DNA of 46,330 bases, taken from positions 1-46,330 of the forward strand of contig JAAESG010000089.1 of NCBI GenBank assembly GCA_024229615.1. The letters run 5' to 3'. Below are positions 10,122 to 19,624 of this stretch, in pieces. Under the pieces are notes generated by a model. The model was given only the letters and a program-made list of their open reading frames with translations, searched no databases and had not been told where the DNA came from. Numbering within the stretch: position 1 is the first letter of the stretch; each line of letters opens with the position of its first letter. This stretch comes from Gammaproteobacteria bacterium (GTDB lineage: Bacteria; Pseudomonadota; Gammaproteobacteria; GCA-001735895). The position numbers were made by a program, and so were the translations under genes.

Positions 10122-10805
10122 TTGAGATTGGATTCTAAAGACATACTCGAGGCACTGGGCACGTCGCACCTGTTCTCGGAGTTGACCGATGAACAAATGG
10201 ACCGCGTGCGTCGGCATTCCCATATCACCGATATGCTCGAAGGGGAGTCACTGTTTTTCCAGGGCGACAACGCGACCAGTTTTTACCTGGTGCTTTCGGG
10301 GCGTATCAAACTGTTCCGGGTATCGCCAGAGGGTAAGGAAAAAGTTGTCGAAATCATGGAAACCGGATCGACCTTTGCCGAAGCCCTGATGTTCATGGAT
10401 CAATCCACCTACCCGGTTACGGCAACCGCGATTGCACCCAGCCGGGTAATCGGGATTAACTGTAATGATTTCAAATCGATGCTGCGTGAATCGATAGACA
10501 CCTGCTTTCTACTATTGGGTAAAATGAGCTTTCGCTTACGCGGGCTGATTCATGAAATTGATGCGCTAAGCCTGGATACGGGCACTGTGCGCACGGTTGC
10601 CTACCTGCTTAAGCAGGCTCCATCGGACGACGATCACTTTGAACTTAAGGTCGCTAAGAGCGTTATTGCCTCGAGGTTGTCGGTGAAACCCGAAACCTTT
10701 TCTCGAATCCTGAAAAACTTGCACGAGCAAGAGATTGTGACTATCGATGGCCGCAAGGTCACGATTCATGATCGTGACGCGATGCACACGCTCTGTTCGG
10801 ACTAG
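10122..10805 (+). CDS. dnr: Crp/Fnr-family transcriptional regulator, Dnr-like
   Basis: cNMP-binding fold plus C-terminal HTH (AKSVIASRLSVKPETFSRILKNLHEQEIV); TTG start; adjacent to the nir cluster; no FNR-type N-terminal Cys cluster. Confidence 0.8.
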   Translation: MRLDSKDILEALGTSHLFSELTDEQMDRVRRHSHITDMLEGESLFFQGDNATSFYLVLSGRIKLFRVSPEGKEKVVEIMETGSTFAEALMFMDQSTYPVTATAIAPSRVIGINCNDFKSMLRESIDTCFLLLGKMSFRLRGLIHEIDALSLDTGTVRTVAYLLKQAPSDDDHFELKVAKSVIASRLSVKPETFSRILKNLHEQEIVTIDGRKVTIHDRDAMHTLCSD

Positions 10806-10833
10806 GGCCTTACCACCAAGCTGATGGTCGGTG

Positions 10834-12057
10834 TTATAAGGGTAATCCTTTGCTGATTTCCTGACGCCGACGGTAAGGTGTTACTTCGACTCTCTGCGGC
10901 ATATCTACCACGCCGATTTCGTCGTCGTTCAGGTAACAACCCGGATCTTCAGCCCACGGATTCCCGGTCAGTTGCCAGGCGCGAGTACGTGAATTACCCC
11001 CGCATATGGCGAGGTGCTGACAGCTGGCGCAACGGCCTTCGAGCGGTCTTTTTTCGGCCTTCAATCCAGCCATCAGTGGATCCGAAGTATCCTGCCAGAT
11101 TTCAGAGAATGGACGTTGCTTGACGCTGCCAATACTGTAGTCCCACCACATCGTGTCCGGGTGGACGGTTCCGAGGTTGTCGATGTTGGCGATGTTGACC
11201 CCCGATGAATTTCCACCCCAGCGCAACAACTGTTTGCGCAGCGCGGGGACGTGTTCGGGGATGTGTTGCTCTGCCCAGCGCAGCAGGTAAACCCCGTCGG
11301 CGTCGTTGTTACCGGTGACAAACTCCCGTTTGATGCCATCCTCGACGTCTTGCCAGCAGGTCTTGAACATCAGGTCCATGGCTTCGCGCGTCATCTGGTG
11401 ATGCAGATCGCTGTCACGGTTACGATTACCACGCCCGGCATAGTTGAGATGAGACAGGTAGAACTTGTCGATATCTTCGTCGCGCATCAACTGCAGCAAA
11501 TCGGGAAGTTCGGCCGCATTGTCCTGGGTCAGGGTGAAGCGAAGACCGACCTTGATGCCGGCGTCATGGCACAAACGAATGCCTCGAATCGACTCGTCAA
11601 ACGCACCCTGTTTGCGACGGAAACAATCATGTGTCTCGCGCATACCGTCGAGACTGACGCCGACATAGTCATAACCGATATCCACGATATCGGCGATGTT
11701 GTCCTCGGTGATCAGGGTGCCGTTAGTGGAAAGTCCGACGTAGAACCCCATTTCCTTTGCGTGCCGGGAAATGTCAAAAATGTCGGCACGTAACAACGGT
11801 TCGCCACCCGACAAAATCAGCACCGACACACCAAAAGACTTCAGGTCACGCATCACTTCGAATACTTCTTCAGTGCTGAGCTCGCCTGGGAAATCGACGT
11901 TGGCCGAGGTTGCGTAACAGTGCTTGCAGGTCAGATTGCAACGCCTGATCAGATTCCAGATGACGACCGGGCCGCTGCCCATCATGACCGGTTTGGGTTT
12001 GGGCGTAACACTGTGCCCGCTTGCGAGAGCGTGCATATATCGGCTTATTCTAAACAT
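10834..12057 (-). CDS. nirJ: heme d1 biosynthesis radical SAM protein NirJ
   Basis: CNLTCKHCYATSANVDFPGELSTEE radical SAM motif; SPASM-like Cys set CASCQHLAICGGNSRTRA; gene context. Confidence 0.93.
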   Translation of the reverse strand: MFRISRYMHALASGHSVTPKPKPVMMGSGPVVIWNLIRRCNLTCKHCYATSANVDFPGELSTEEVFEVMRDLKSFGVSVLILSGGEPLLRADIFDISRHAKEMGFYVGLSTNGTLITEDNIADIVDIGYDYVGVSLDGMRETHDCFRRKQGAFDESIRGIRLCHDAGIKVGLRFTLTQDNAAELPDLLQLMRDEDIDKFYLSHLNYAGRGNRNRDSDLHHQMTREAMDLMFKTCWQDVEDGIKREFVTGNNDADGVYLLRWAEQHIPEHVPALRKQLLRWGGNSSGVNIANIDNLGTVHPDTMWWDYSIGSVKQRPFSEIWQDTSDPLMAGLKAEKRPLEGRCASCQHLAICGGNSRTRAWQLTGNPWAEDPGCYLNDDEIGVVDMPQRVEVTPYRRRQEISKGLPL

Positions 12058-13034
12058 CAGGCGACTAACCTCAGTCCGGTTTTTTTCAGAATCCGGGTGC
12101 TGAAGAGCACCTCGTGTTGTTTGCTGCTGGTACCCAGCAGATCGCTGATCTGATCGACTTTAGCGATGACTTCATCACGATCATGGCCATGCACCATGGC
12201 AAACAGGTTATATGGCCATAGAGGTAAATGGCGCGGTCTTTCATAGCAGTGGCTAACGAACTCGAGGCGTCCGACTCTTGCACCGAGTACGGGCAGCTTT
12301 GCATCGTCGACATTCCATACCGACATGCCGTTACTCCGCAGACCCAGGCGGTAGTGATTGGGAATCGCGCCGATACGTCTTATCACACCGCGATCGAGCA
12401 TCCGCTGCATGCGCTGAATCACGGTTTGAGTGTCGCAGCCGCAAGTCCCGGCCACCTCGGTATACGGAGCGGTCTGTAATGCCAGGCCCTCCTGGGTCGC
12501 CTGCACGATACAACGGTCGAGTTCGTCGATAATCATGCCTCCCTGTTTGAGCGGTCCCGGGATGGGTTGCGTAGTGATTTGGTCCTCCTCGTCCAGCATC
12601 AACCACAGGCCCAGGTAAAAGGTTTGCAGTTTTGGGAAGTTGTAAACCGGCAAATTGCTTGCCTGTTCGATGCGGGTTATGGTTTGCTGCAATAATTCCG
12701 GCGTTTCGGTGGCGATCACGAACCACATATTGAATTCATGCTCGCGCTGATAATTATGCGCCACTTCGGGCATCTCGTTGACTTGCCCGGCGACCTCGTC
12801 GAATCTGTCCTGCGGCACTGACATCGCCGCCAGGGTCAGGCTGCCACCCATGCTGGAGGCATCGTATAAGGGACCGAATCGACTCAATTCGCCGTCATCC
12901 AGCAATTCCCGGATCATCGACATCAAGCTGGCGCTATCGCAGCCAAGGTCGGCTGCGACTCGCGCAAACGGCTGTTCCTCGATGGGAAAACCGCCCTGGT
13001 AACGATTGATAAAGTTTCGACTCAGTTCATCCAT
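12057..13034 (-). CDS. nirD: siroheme decarboxylase, two AsnC/Lrp-like domains fused (NirDL-type)
   Basis: Two domains: LSRFGPLYDASSMGGSLTLAAMSVPQDRFDEVAGQVNEMPEVAHNYQREHEFNMWFVIATE and RRIGAIPNHYRLGLRSNGMSVWNV...CYERPRHLPLWPYNLFAMVHG. Confidence 0.85.
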   Translation of the reverse strand: MDELSRNFINRYQGGFPIEEQPFARVAADLGCDSASLMSMIRELLDDGELSRFGPLYDASSMGGSLTLAAMSVPQDRFDEVAGQVNEMPEVAHNYQREHEFNMWFVIATETPELLQQTITRIEQASNLPVYNFPKLQTFYLGLWLMLDEEDQITTQPIPGPLKQGGMIIDELDRCIVQATQEGLALQTAPYTEVAGTCGCDTQTVIQRMQRMLDRGVIRRIGAIPNHYRLGLRSNGMSVWNVDDAKLPVLGARVGRLEFVSHCYERPRHLPLWPYNLFAMVHGHDRDEVIAKVDQISDLLGTSSKQHEVLFSTRILKKTGLRLVA

Positions 13035-13554
13035 GGGTCGCTATCCTCTGCGAGTTTTGTTCCGGCTTGCACTGGTAACTGGCTCCACGCTGTTTGAAAC
13101 AGCGCTTGCTGAAGAGTATTTCATGATCGATGTCGTGCAGGCCGCATTTCTCAACGATAAACCCGACCTGCTCGATCACCGCGTCACGGTCTTGTCCGTG
13201 GATCATGCTGAACAGGTTGTAATGCCAGTCGGGTAGACGGCGAGGACGTTGATAGCAAAGGGTTACGAAGGAGTACTGTCCGATACAATGTCCTGCTTCG
13301 GTAACCCGGGCATCGGGGATATCCCAGACCACCATGCCGTTGGCGCGGTATCCGAGTTCACGGTGGCGTACTACCACACCGAAGCGTTTGAGATCGCCTC
13401 GCATGATGATTCGTTTGATGCCATCGATCACCTCGATTTCATCGCATCCGAGCTGTTCGGCGATTGCCTGGTAGGGGCGATTGACCAGAGGCAGGCCCTT
13501 GCCGATGATTTCGATCAGGGCTAGCTCAAAAGCTGAATCCTTGATCATGTCCAT
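13027..13554 (-). CDS. nirH: siroheme decarboxylase subunit NirH-like
   Basis: RFGVVVRHRELGYRANGMVVWDIPD...CYQRPRRLPDWHYNLFSMIHG...ILFSKRCFKQRGASY. Confidence 0.78.
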   Translation of the reverse strand: MDMIKDSAFELALIEIIGKGLPLVNRPYQAIAEQLGCDEIEVIDGIKRIIMRGDLKRFGVVVRHRELGYRANGMVVWDIPDARVTEAGHCIGQYSFVTLCYQRPRRLPDWHYNLFSMIHGQDRDAVIEQVGFIVEKCGLHDIDHEILFSKRCFKQRGASYQCKPEQNSQRIATHG

Positions 13555-14003
13555 TTCAGATCGAACCCCAGGTCGATAAAAAATTCGTTCAGCAAGGGCA
13601 GGTCGAGCACTGCGTACCCGCAGCTGGCTTCTATTTCGGATAACACTTCCTGCAAGCGATCTTCATCCGCGGCTACAACCACGAACCAGAGGTTATACTG
13701 ATGTTCGCGTTCGTAGTTGTGGTTGACTTCGTCGAAGGCGTTGATGATGGCTGCGGATTCTTCGAGTTTGCTTTGCGGTACTGAAATTGCCGCCAGGGTG
13801 CTCACGCCGATGCGGTTGGGACGGAACACAGCCCCGACCCGACTTACCACACCCTCGGTCTGTAAACGTCGCAGGGTTTCCAGCACCGTGGTTTCATAAA
13901 TGCCCAGTTGTTTGGCAATATCGGCATAGGGATTTGGGGTTAAGGGCATACCTTGCTGGAATTCGTTCAGCAGGCGCTGTTCGAGTTTGGAAAACTGTCT
14001 CAT
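13545..14003 (-). CDS. nirG: siroheme decarboxylase subunit NirG-like
   Basis: LEQRLLNEFQQGMPLTPNPYADIAKQLG...SRVGAVFRPNRIGVSTLAAISVP...EVNHNYEREHQYNLWFVV. Confidence 0.78.
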   Translation of the reverse strand: MRQFSKLEQRLLNEFQQGMPLTPNPYADIAKQLGIYETTVLETLRRLQTEGVVSRVGAVFRPNRIGVSTLAAISVPQSKLEESAAIINAFDEVNHNYEREHQYNLWFVVVAADEDRLQEVLSEIEASCGYAVLDLPLLNEFFIDLGFDLKWT

Positions 14004-15166
14004 AAGCCGATCCGATGTGCGCGTGCGGTAAAAAAAATGCCGCTAGGTTTACTCGCCGGGATCGATGTTTTTCGCTCGAAGGTATGTGTATCGTATACCT
14101 CGACGCGACCTTCATCGCGTACTGACAACCAGACTTCCTCGCCGCGTGGCTCGAACTCCATGTGCAGTACACCTTTGCCTGGTTTCAATTGTCTGACGAT
14201 TTCGAGGCTCTGGGTATCGATAACCTGGATGGTGTCGTTATCGGGCAGCGCGAAGTTAACCCATACCTGCCGACCGTCCGGACGGGCCATGACGAAAATC
14301 GGCTGGCCATGCACCTTGATGCGTCCTGCTTCCTGCCAGTCGCGCATATTAATCACCAGTACCTCGTGGCGTCCGACTGCGGGTACGAAGGCCAGGTCTC
14401 CGGCCACTGCCCAGCCCTCGAGGTGTGGCATCTTGTAGACCGGCAGTTTCTGTTCGCCCCTGCCATAATTTGGCAGGATACGCTTCACACCTGCGGCAAG
14501 ATTCCACAGGTCCAGCAAGGCCATGCCATCTTCACCGAACAGACCGGCGATGTAATAGCGGCCGTCAGAGGTGATTAACGCGTCATAGGGATTGCGCCCG
14601 ATTGCCTTGAATTTCTGAATCTCGGGACGGGTCTGCTGCGACATGTCGAGTACCCAGATTTCATCGGCGTCCCACAGCGAAAATACGAACTTGTGGCCGG
14701 GTGCGTCGACCAGGCCGATGACCTTGGAACGTTGTTGATTGCTACCATAGGTGGCAGGAATGTCCGCCACCAGCTCGAGCGTGTCAGCGTTGAATACCTT
14801 GACCCCACCCGGTTTATAATTGGATACCGCGACCAGACGACCATCCTGCGAAATTGCACCACCGATGCTGTTACCCGACTGCAGGGTACGCCCGCTCAAT
14901 TTGGCGTCCAGTATATCGACCTTGCTGAGGCCGCCGTCGCGCCCGAAAACGTAGGCGTAGCGGGCGTCACGCGAGTACACCACCGAGGCGTGTGACAGGT
15001 CGCCGAGACCATCCACACTAGCGATACTGGTGTTGCCGCTGGTCTCGACGATTTGCACGCTACTGCTGGCGCGTTCGATGAACAGGCCCAAGTCCCCGGT
15101 ACCCCGAGCGGCGGCGGCCGGGTTGAGCAGCATGAAAGCCAGGAAGGACAGTAAAATCCCGCGCAT
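14000..15166 (-). CDS. nirF: heme d1 biosynthesis protein NirF
   Basis: Signal peptide and d1-type propeller (GDLGLFIERASSSVQIVET...); start ATG at 15166 overlaps nirC stop (TAATG). Confidence 0.9.
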   Translation of the reverse strand: MRGILLSFLAFMLLNPAAAARGTGDLGLFIERASSSVQIVETSGNTSIASVDGLGDLSHASVVYSRDARYAYVFGRDGGLSKVDILDAKLSGRTLQSGNSIGGAISQDGRLVAVSNYKPGGVKVFNADTLELVADIPATYGSNQQRSKVIGLVDAPGHKFVFSLWDADEIWVLDMSQQTRPEIQKFKAIGRNPYDALITSDGRYYIAGLFGEDGMALLDLWNLAAGVKRILPNYGRGEQKLPVYKMPHLEGWAVAGDLAFVPAVGRHEVLVINMRDWQEAGRIKVHGQPIFVMARPDGRQVWVNFALPDNDTIQVIDTQSLEIVRQLKPGKGVLHMEFEPRGEEVWLSVRDEGRVEVYDTHTFERKTSIPASKPSGIFFTARAHRIGL

Positions 15167-15483
15167 TACAAATCCTCTTGCAGCAGACGGTCTGCCATCC
15201 AGCGCGCTTCTACGGGCGTTAACAGTGAGCGCCAGGGGGGCATCGCGGTGCCCGGTCGGCCATCCAGTATTACCCGGCTGAGGTACTCGGCGGATTTGCC
15301 CTGCAGCATGCGTGGGAGTAACGCCGGCCCGAGTCCTCCTTTCATCTGCAGGCCATGGCAGGAGCCACAATCCTGGATAAGCAGGTTACGCAGGTCCGCC
15401 TGACGACTGCTCGATATGCTGTCATTTGCGCCCAGCGGAGCCGCCACCAGGAAACTAAGCGCGAGCCAGAAGGAACGAGTCAT
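15166..15483 (-). CDS. nirC: c-type cytochrome NirC
   Basis: Signal peptide, single CGSCH heme motif, small size, nir context. Confidence 0.85.
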   Translation of the reverse strand: MTRSFWLALSFLVAAPLGANDSISSSRQADLRNLLIQDCGSCHGLQMKGGLGPALLPRMLQGKSAEYLSRVILDGRPGTAMPPWRSLLTPVEARWMADRLLQEDL

Positions 15484-16261
15484 CTGCGATAACCCTCTCG
15501 TTTTGCTGTTGCTCAGACTGAAACCAGTCGAGTTCGTCGCTGAGCGCGACGACGTCGCCGATGATGGTAGTTACGGGGGATTCCAGATCGGCGGCATCGA
15601 CCGCGTCAGCAAGATCTGAGAGGGTGGCAATCACTTTTTGCTGGTGTCTGGTCGTGCCGCCATGAATAGCCGCGGCCGGCGTGTTCGCCGGCAGGCCGGC
15701 GCGTACCAGCTCAGAACAAATCAGTTGCAGATTTGCCAGCCCCATGTAGATAACCAGGGTACAGTCCGGATCAGCAAGCTTGTCCCAGTCTATATCTAGG
15801 GTTTCGTCGTTTTGCAGGTGTCCGGTGATGAAGCGGACGCCATGGTTGAGACCACGATGGGTCAGCGGAATACCGCTATAGCTGCTGCAACCGGCCGCGG
15901 CAGTTACACCGGGCACCACTTCGAATGGAATGCCGTGCTGACGCAGCACCAGGGCTTCTTCGCCGCCGCGGCCGAAGATATATGGATCACCACCCTTGAG
16001 GCGCACCAGACGCCGACCCGAGAGCGCCAGGCTGACGATGATTTCGTTGATTTGATCCTGTGGAACGCAATGTTTGCCGGGTGTTTTACCGACCGATATC
16101 TGACTCACGCCATGGGGAATCATTTCCAGTATTTCATCGCTGACCAGTCGGTCAAAAACGACGACATCGGCTTGCTGGATCAAGCGCAGTGCTTTAACCG
16201 TCAGCAGTTCGGGATCCCCGGGTCCCGAGCCAACCAGTGAAACAAAACCTTTCGTCGTCAT
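15455..16261 (-). CDS. nirE: uroporphyrinogen-III C-methyltransferase (NirE/CobA)
   Basis: VGSGPGDPELLTVKALRLIQQADVVVFDRLV; LVRLKGGDPYIFGRGGEEA; GIPLTHRG. Confidence 0.92.
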   Translation of the reverse strand: MTTKGFVSLVGSGPGDPELLTVKALRLIQQADVVVFDRLVSDEILEMIPHGVSQISVGKTPGKHCVPQDQINEIIVSLALSGRRLVRLKGGDPYIFGRGGEEALVLRQHGIPFEVVPGVTAAAGCSSYSGIPLTHRGLNHGVRFITGHLQNDETLDIDWDKLADPDCTLVIYMGLANLQLICSELVRAGLPANTPAAAIHGGTTRHQQKVIATLSDLADAVDAADLESPVTTIIGDVVALSDELDWFQSEQQQNERVIADDSFLLARA

Positions 16262-16364
16262 AGATTAGTACCTGTCGCGGTGGCCTGCTGGTTTAGACCT
16301 TAGATTTGATTCTCTTTATCGAAATATGTGGCTGTTATTATTGTTTCAGAGGCTTGTTTTGTAT

Positions 16365-16378
16365 TTGATAAATGTCAA
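16365..16378. promoter_or_regulatory. Dnr/FNR box TTGATAAATGTCAA (divergent nirE / hemerythrin promoter)
   Basis: TTGAT-N4-GTCAA; plus-strand TAGAAT exactly 22 nt downstream (16401) and minus-strand AATAAT at 16342..16337 at the same distance. Confidence 0.8.
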
Positions 16379-16450
16379 CCACAGTGAGGGTTGTGTTGGC
16401 TAGAATTCTTCCGTCAGGCCTGATTCACAGGTGGCAACGAGATCCTGTTC

Positions 16451-17017
16451 ATGAATAACAAAACCCGTATGTTTGGTGTGGCTGTATTAATTCTGGCGCT
16501 GGTTACCGCGGCGATACTGGGCCTCGTAACCAGCCCTGGAAATCCGCTCACCTGGCTGCTGGTTTTAATGTTGATGTCACTGCCCTTTTTATATCGCAAG
16601 CTGACCACCAGACAGTTTGTCGAATGGAAGGATGAATACAGCGTCGGTATCGATTCGATCGATCAGCAACATCGTAAATTATTGAATCTTATTAATAGTT
16701 TACAAACGGCGGTTAACTACAAAACCGGTTCCGAATTCGAACGTGAGGCACTCGATGAACTGGTCGATTACACCAAAACTCATTTCAGCTACGAAGAAGG
16801 TTTGATGGAGCGCTACGAGTATCCGGAATTCACCACGCATCGGGCGGAGCACGAATTAATGATCTCGAGGGTCGATCAGGTGCTGGCCAAGTATCAACAG
16901 GATGAAGATACTGCGATGCAAAATGCGATTGATTTCCTCAAGGACTGGCTGATCAACCACATCAACGGTACCGACCAGAAGTACGCCGGATTTTTGATCG
17001 AAAAGGGCGCGAAGTAA
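16451..17017 (+). CDS. membrane-anchored bacteriohemerythrin
   Basis: Two N-terminal TM segments; IDSIDQQHRKLLNLIN, HFSYEEGLMERYEYPEFTTHRAEHE, HINGTDQKY metal-ligand pattern. Confidence 0.92.
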   Translation: MNNKTRMFGVAVLILALVTAAILGLVTSPGNPLTWLLVLMLMSLPFLYRKLTTRQFVEWKDEYSVGIDSIDQQHRKLLNLINSLQTAVNYKTGSEFEREALDELVDYTKTHFSYEEGLMERYEYPEFTTHRAEHELMISRVDQVLAKYQQDEDTAMQNAIDFLKDWLINHINGTDQKYAGFLIEKGAK

Positions 17018-17175
17018 ACGCCGACTAGTCGGCCCGATCCTCAATCAAGGCTGATAATTGGAACAGGGATATTTGATCCTGGCCCGCAGACGCTAGTGTT
17101 ATAGGCGGAAGAAGTGGTGGGCTCTGTTCGAAGCCGGCAAAGCAATCCACGGTTTGCTGTCGCTTGAAATCAATG

Positions 17176-18561
17176 TCAAGGGCCAGGACCTGGCTCGGTT
17201 TGTTGCGATGGATTGTGCCTGCCAGGTCTCATCGAGCGATACACCAGCACCAGGAAAACGATGCCGCCGATAATCGAGATCAAGCCGCCGAATCCCATAA
17301 GACCCATACCGGCAATCTGTTCGATGCCGCGTTCGGAGTCGGTTGACTTGCGCGCCACGTTATAGCCGCCGGACCAGGCCAGCCCGGTGATGTGCATCAA
17401 CTGACCGCTGCCGTAGAGACCGGGTTGCCAGCGCGCTAATTTGCCGCTGACCCTGGCAAATCCGAGCTGCGGCAGCAAGTGGTAAGTCATACCCATGAAT
17501 GCGATTGTGATACCGACGATGGAGCCATGATAGTGTGCCGGCACCGTGACCGTGCTGCCGCTGATCATGAAGCCGATAACACCGCCGGCGCCAAACAGTA
17601 AAATCGAAAATATCAATGCGTTTCTCTCGATTTCAAAACCGGGGGACGGACGCCATTTTTCGATTATGGCGAGCAGGGTCGCAGCACCAATGGGTACCGC
17701 GGCGATGGCGCCACCATATTTCATTAGCTGGATGAACCAGAACAAATGATTGCCCGAGCTGACATCGAAGACGAGATAGATCACCGGGACTGCCAGCACC
17801 GGTTGCAATCCGAGAATGAATAAAAACAGGGCCACGCGTGGTGAAATGCGCAAATATGCACCGCTAACGGTGGCCAGCCATAGCCAGGCCACCAGCATCA
17901 ATTGCGTATGGCTGAACTGGATGATATGGCCGCTGCCCCAGAATAGGCGATCGAAGTAGGCGAGGCCCTCGAAACCATCGTCGATTCCAAGGAAGGAAAA
18001 GATCAATGCACCGAGCGCAAACAGCGACGTTACGACTGCGATAAACAGACCGAAGCGCAGGCTGCTTTCGCCGCTGGTCTGGTTGTCGTTGTCAAACGAG
18101 GTCAGGCAACTGCGCAATACCAGCAGGCAGAATCCTGCCCCGAATATAATCAGACCGACGAAGAAAACCGTGTTTTGTAACACCGGCACGTAGTTGTTCA
18201 TCAGCGGGTGGCTTTCGCCGGTAAACGGCGATATGACAATGATCAGCGTGCCGAGGCAGGCCAGGCCGAGGGCAAACCATCCGCAGCTGAGGCAGCGTGC
18301 GGAGCTGGTATAGCTCCACAAGACTCCGGCAAATGCGAGAAACCAGACCAGTACAGTGAGATTGACGTGGACCACGAGCGCGGTTCGAAAAAAGTCGACC
18401 CAGGGGATCACTTCCTGAAAAAACGGCGTACGCGACAATACGACCAGAATGGTGTAAAGGCCACCGATAACCAATGCGGAGAGGCCCAGCAGCAGCCAGC
18501 CGGTGGTCAATCTACGGGCGTTACTATCGGGAACAGGTAGCGTAAACTTGTTTGTCAGCAT
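17176..18561 (-). CDS. divergent heme-copper oxidoreductase subunit I-like protein
   Basis: Many TM segments; VVHVNLTVLVWF, WGSGHIIQFSHTQ, SGNHLFWF, VPAHYHGSIVG; start MLTNKF at 18561. Confidence 0.85.
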   Translation of the reverse strand: MLTNKFTLPVPDSNARRLTTGWLLLGLSALVIGGLYTILVVLSRTPFFQEVIPWVDFFRTALVVHVNLTVLVWFLAFAGVLWSYTSSARCLSCGWFALGLACLGTLIIVISPFTGESHPLMNNYVPVLQNTVFFVGLIIFGAGFCLLVLRSCLTSFDNDNQTSGESSLRFGLFIAVVTSLFALGALIFSFLGIDDGFEGLAYFDRLFWGSGHIIQFSHTQLMLVAWLWLATVSGAYLRISPRVALFLFILGLQPVLAVPVIYLVFDVSSGNHLFWFIQLMKYGGAIAAVPIGAATLLAIIEKWRPSPGFEIERNALIFSILLFGAGGVIGFMISGSTVTVPAHYHGSIVGITIAFMGMTYHLLPQLGFARVSGKLARWQPGLYGSGQLMHITGLAWSGGYNVARKSTDSERGIEQIAGMGLMGFGGLISIIGGIVFLVLVYRSMRPGRHNPSQQTEPGPGP

Positions 18562-18579
18562 TTTCCTACTTCGAGCGAC

Positions 18580-18753
18580 GTGAGCAATAAAATATCCTAT
18601 ACCGAACAACCCACAGACGATCCATTGCCCGAACAGAATGGGCCAGGCATGACATTTTGGGGTATTGGTATTGTTATCAATGTAGTCATGATTACAGCCT
18701 ATTTTGTCTGGGCTTACAAGCAGTGGAAAAAAATTGATCGGCGCGATAATTGA
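18580..18753 (+). CDS. small single-TM protein (57 aa)
   Basis: Manual translation from GTG: MSNKISYTEQPTDDPLPEQNGPGMTFWGIGIVINVVMITAYFVWAYKQWKKIDRRDN*; below ORF-track cutoff. Confidence 0.55.
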   Translation: MSNKISYTEQPTDDPLPEQNGPGMTFWGIGIVINVVMITAYFVWAYKQWKKIDRRDN

Positions 18754-18774
18754 AGAGATCGCTTTGACCGAAAA

Positions 18775-19422
18775 TTAGCGACTGCCGGAAAAGTAGGCCT
18801 TGATTTTCTGGTATTGCGATAACAGGGTTGAGGCGTAGTGCGGTTGGGAAAATGTGGCTACCAGTCTGCCCAGGGGATCGACCAGGAAGATGGCGCTGGT
18901 ATGTGTCACCAGATATTGCCCGGGCGCGGTTTCCGCTTCGAGGATATACCCTGCACCAAATTGTGTGACGAATCGATCTATGGCGCCTTTCCCCGCGCTC
19001 ACACCGATAAATCTTTTGTTGAAGTGGCTGACGTAACTGGCCAGGTTTTCGGTGTTGTCGCGTCCGGGATCGACCGAGACAAACAACACCTGCATGTCAT
19101 CCGGTTCCACGCCACTCGCATCTTTCAGCAGGCCGTAAAAAGAATTCAACTCGTGCAAGGTGTTGGGACAGACGTCAGGACAGGACAGGTAACCGAAAAA
19201 GATAAAGCTCCATTTGCCCTGCAGATTGTTTTCACTGATCGGGCCGTGGCTTTGGCTTTGCAATTGAAAAGGAGCAAGCAGCCGGTACTCCGAGCGCAGT
19301 ACGCCGTTGAGTTCGCTCGGTGGCACGGGCGGTTTCACCAGCAGGTGAGTAATCAGCATAACCAGTCCAAAAACCAGGCCCAGCACCAGGCTGCCGATCG
19401 GTATGAAGCGCTTTTTCGTCAT
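18775..19422 (-). CDS. SCO1/SenC-family copper chaperone
   Basis: FFGYLSCPDVCPNTLHEL, VDPGRDNTENLASYV, HTSAIFLVDPLGRLVATF. Confidence 0.92.
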   Translation of the reverse strand: MTKKRFIPIGSLVLGLVFGLVMLITHLLVKPPVPPSELNGVLRSEYRLLAPFQLQSQSHGPISENNLQGKWSFIFFGYLSCPDVCPNTLHELNSFYGLLKDASGVEPDDMQVLFVSVDPGRDNTENLASYVSHFNKRFIGVSAGKGAIDRFVTQFGAGYILEAETAPGQYLVTHTSAIFLVDPLGRLVATFSQPHYASTLLSQYQKIKAYFSGSR

Positions 19423-19456
19423 GAACTCAGCTCATCCGATGGTCGCCCTGGCGGGG

Positions 19457-19624
19457 CTAGCCCGCATTTCTCACCAGGATGGCGGGCCCTCGCCTGTTCT
19501 TTGAATTCACAAGAGATTTTCTTCAGTCGGAAATACGCACTGCTATTCCCCTCCTTCAGAAAATCCCTTGTGAATCCAAAGCCCTGCGCGATCATCCTGT
19601 CCCCTGGTGAGAAATGCGGGTTAG
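19457..19624. mobile_element. MITE-like hairpin element with about 22-bp terminal inverted repeats
   Basis: Ends ctagcccgcatttctcaccagg / cctggtgagaaatgcgggttag (21/22 complementary); inner imperfect arm pair 19501-19526 / 19555-19580; same TIR in second element at 40172-40317. Confidence 0.75.

Noticed and set aside
11251-11793. 180-aa plus-strand ORF antisense to nirJ
   Set aside because: Complements a strongly conserved radical SAM gene; no family features; shadow ORF.
14000-15370. 456-aa version of NirF from the ORF track
   Set aside because: First 68 codons overlap nirC in another frame; ATG at 15166 begins a signal peptide and forms TAATG coupling.
17140-17156. CTTGA...TCAAG-like palindrome near the 3' end of the second HCO gene
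   Set aside because: Spacing is wrong for a Dnr/FNR box and no promoter geometry follows.
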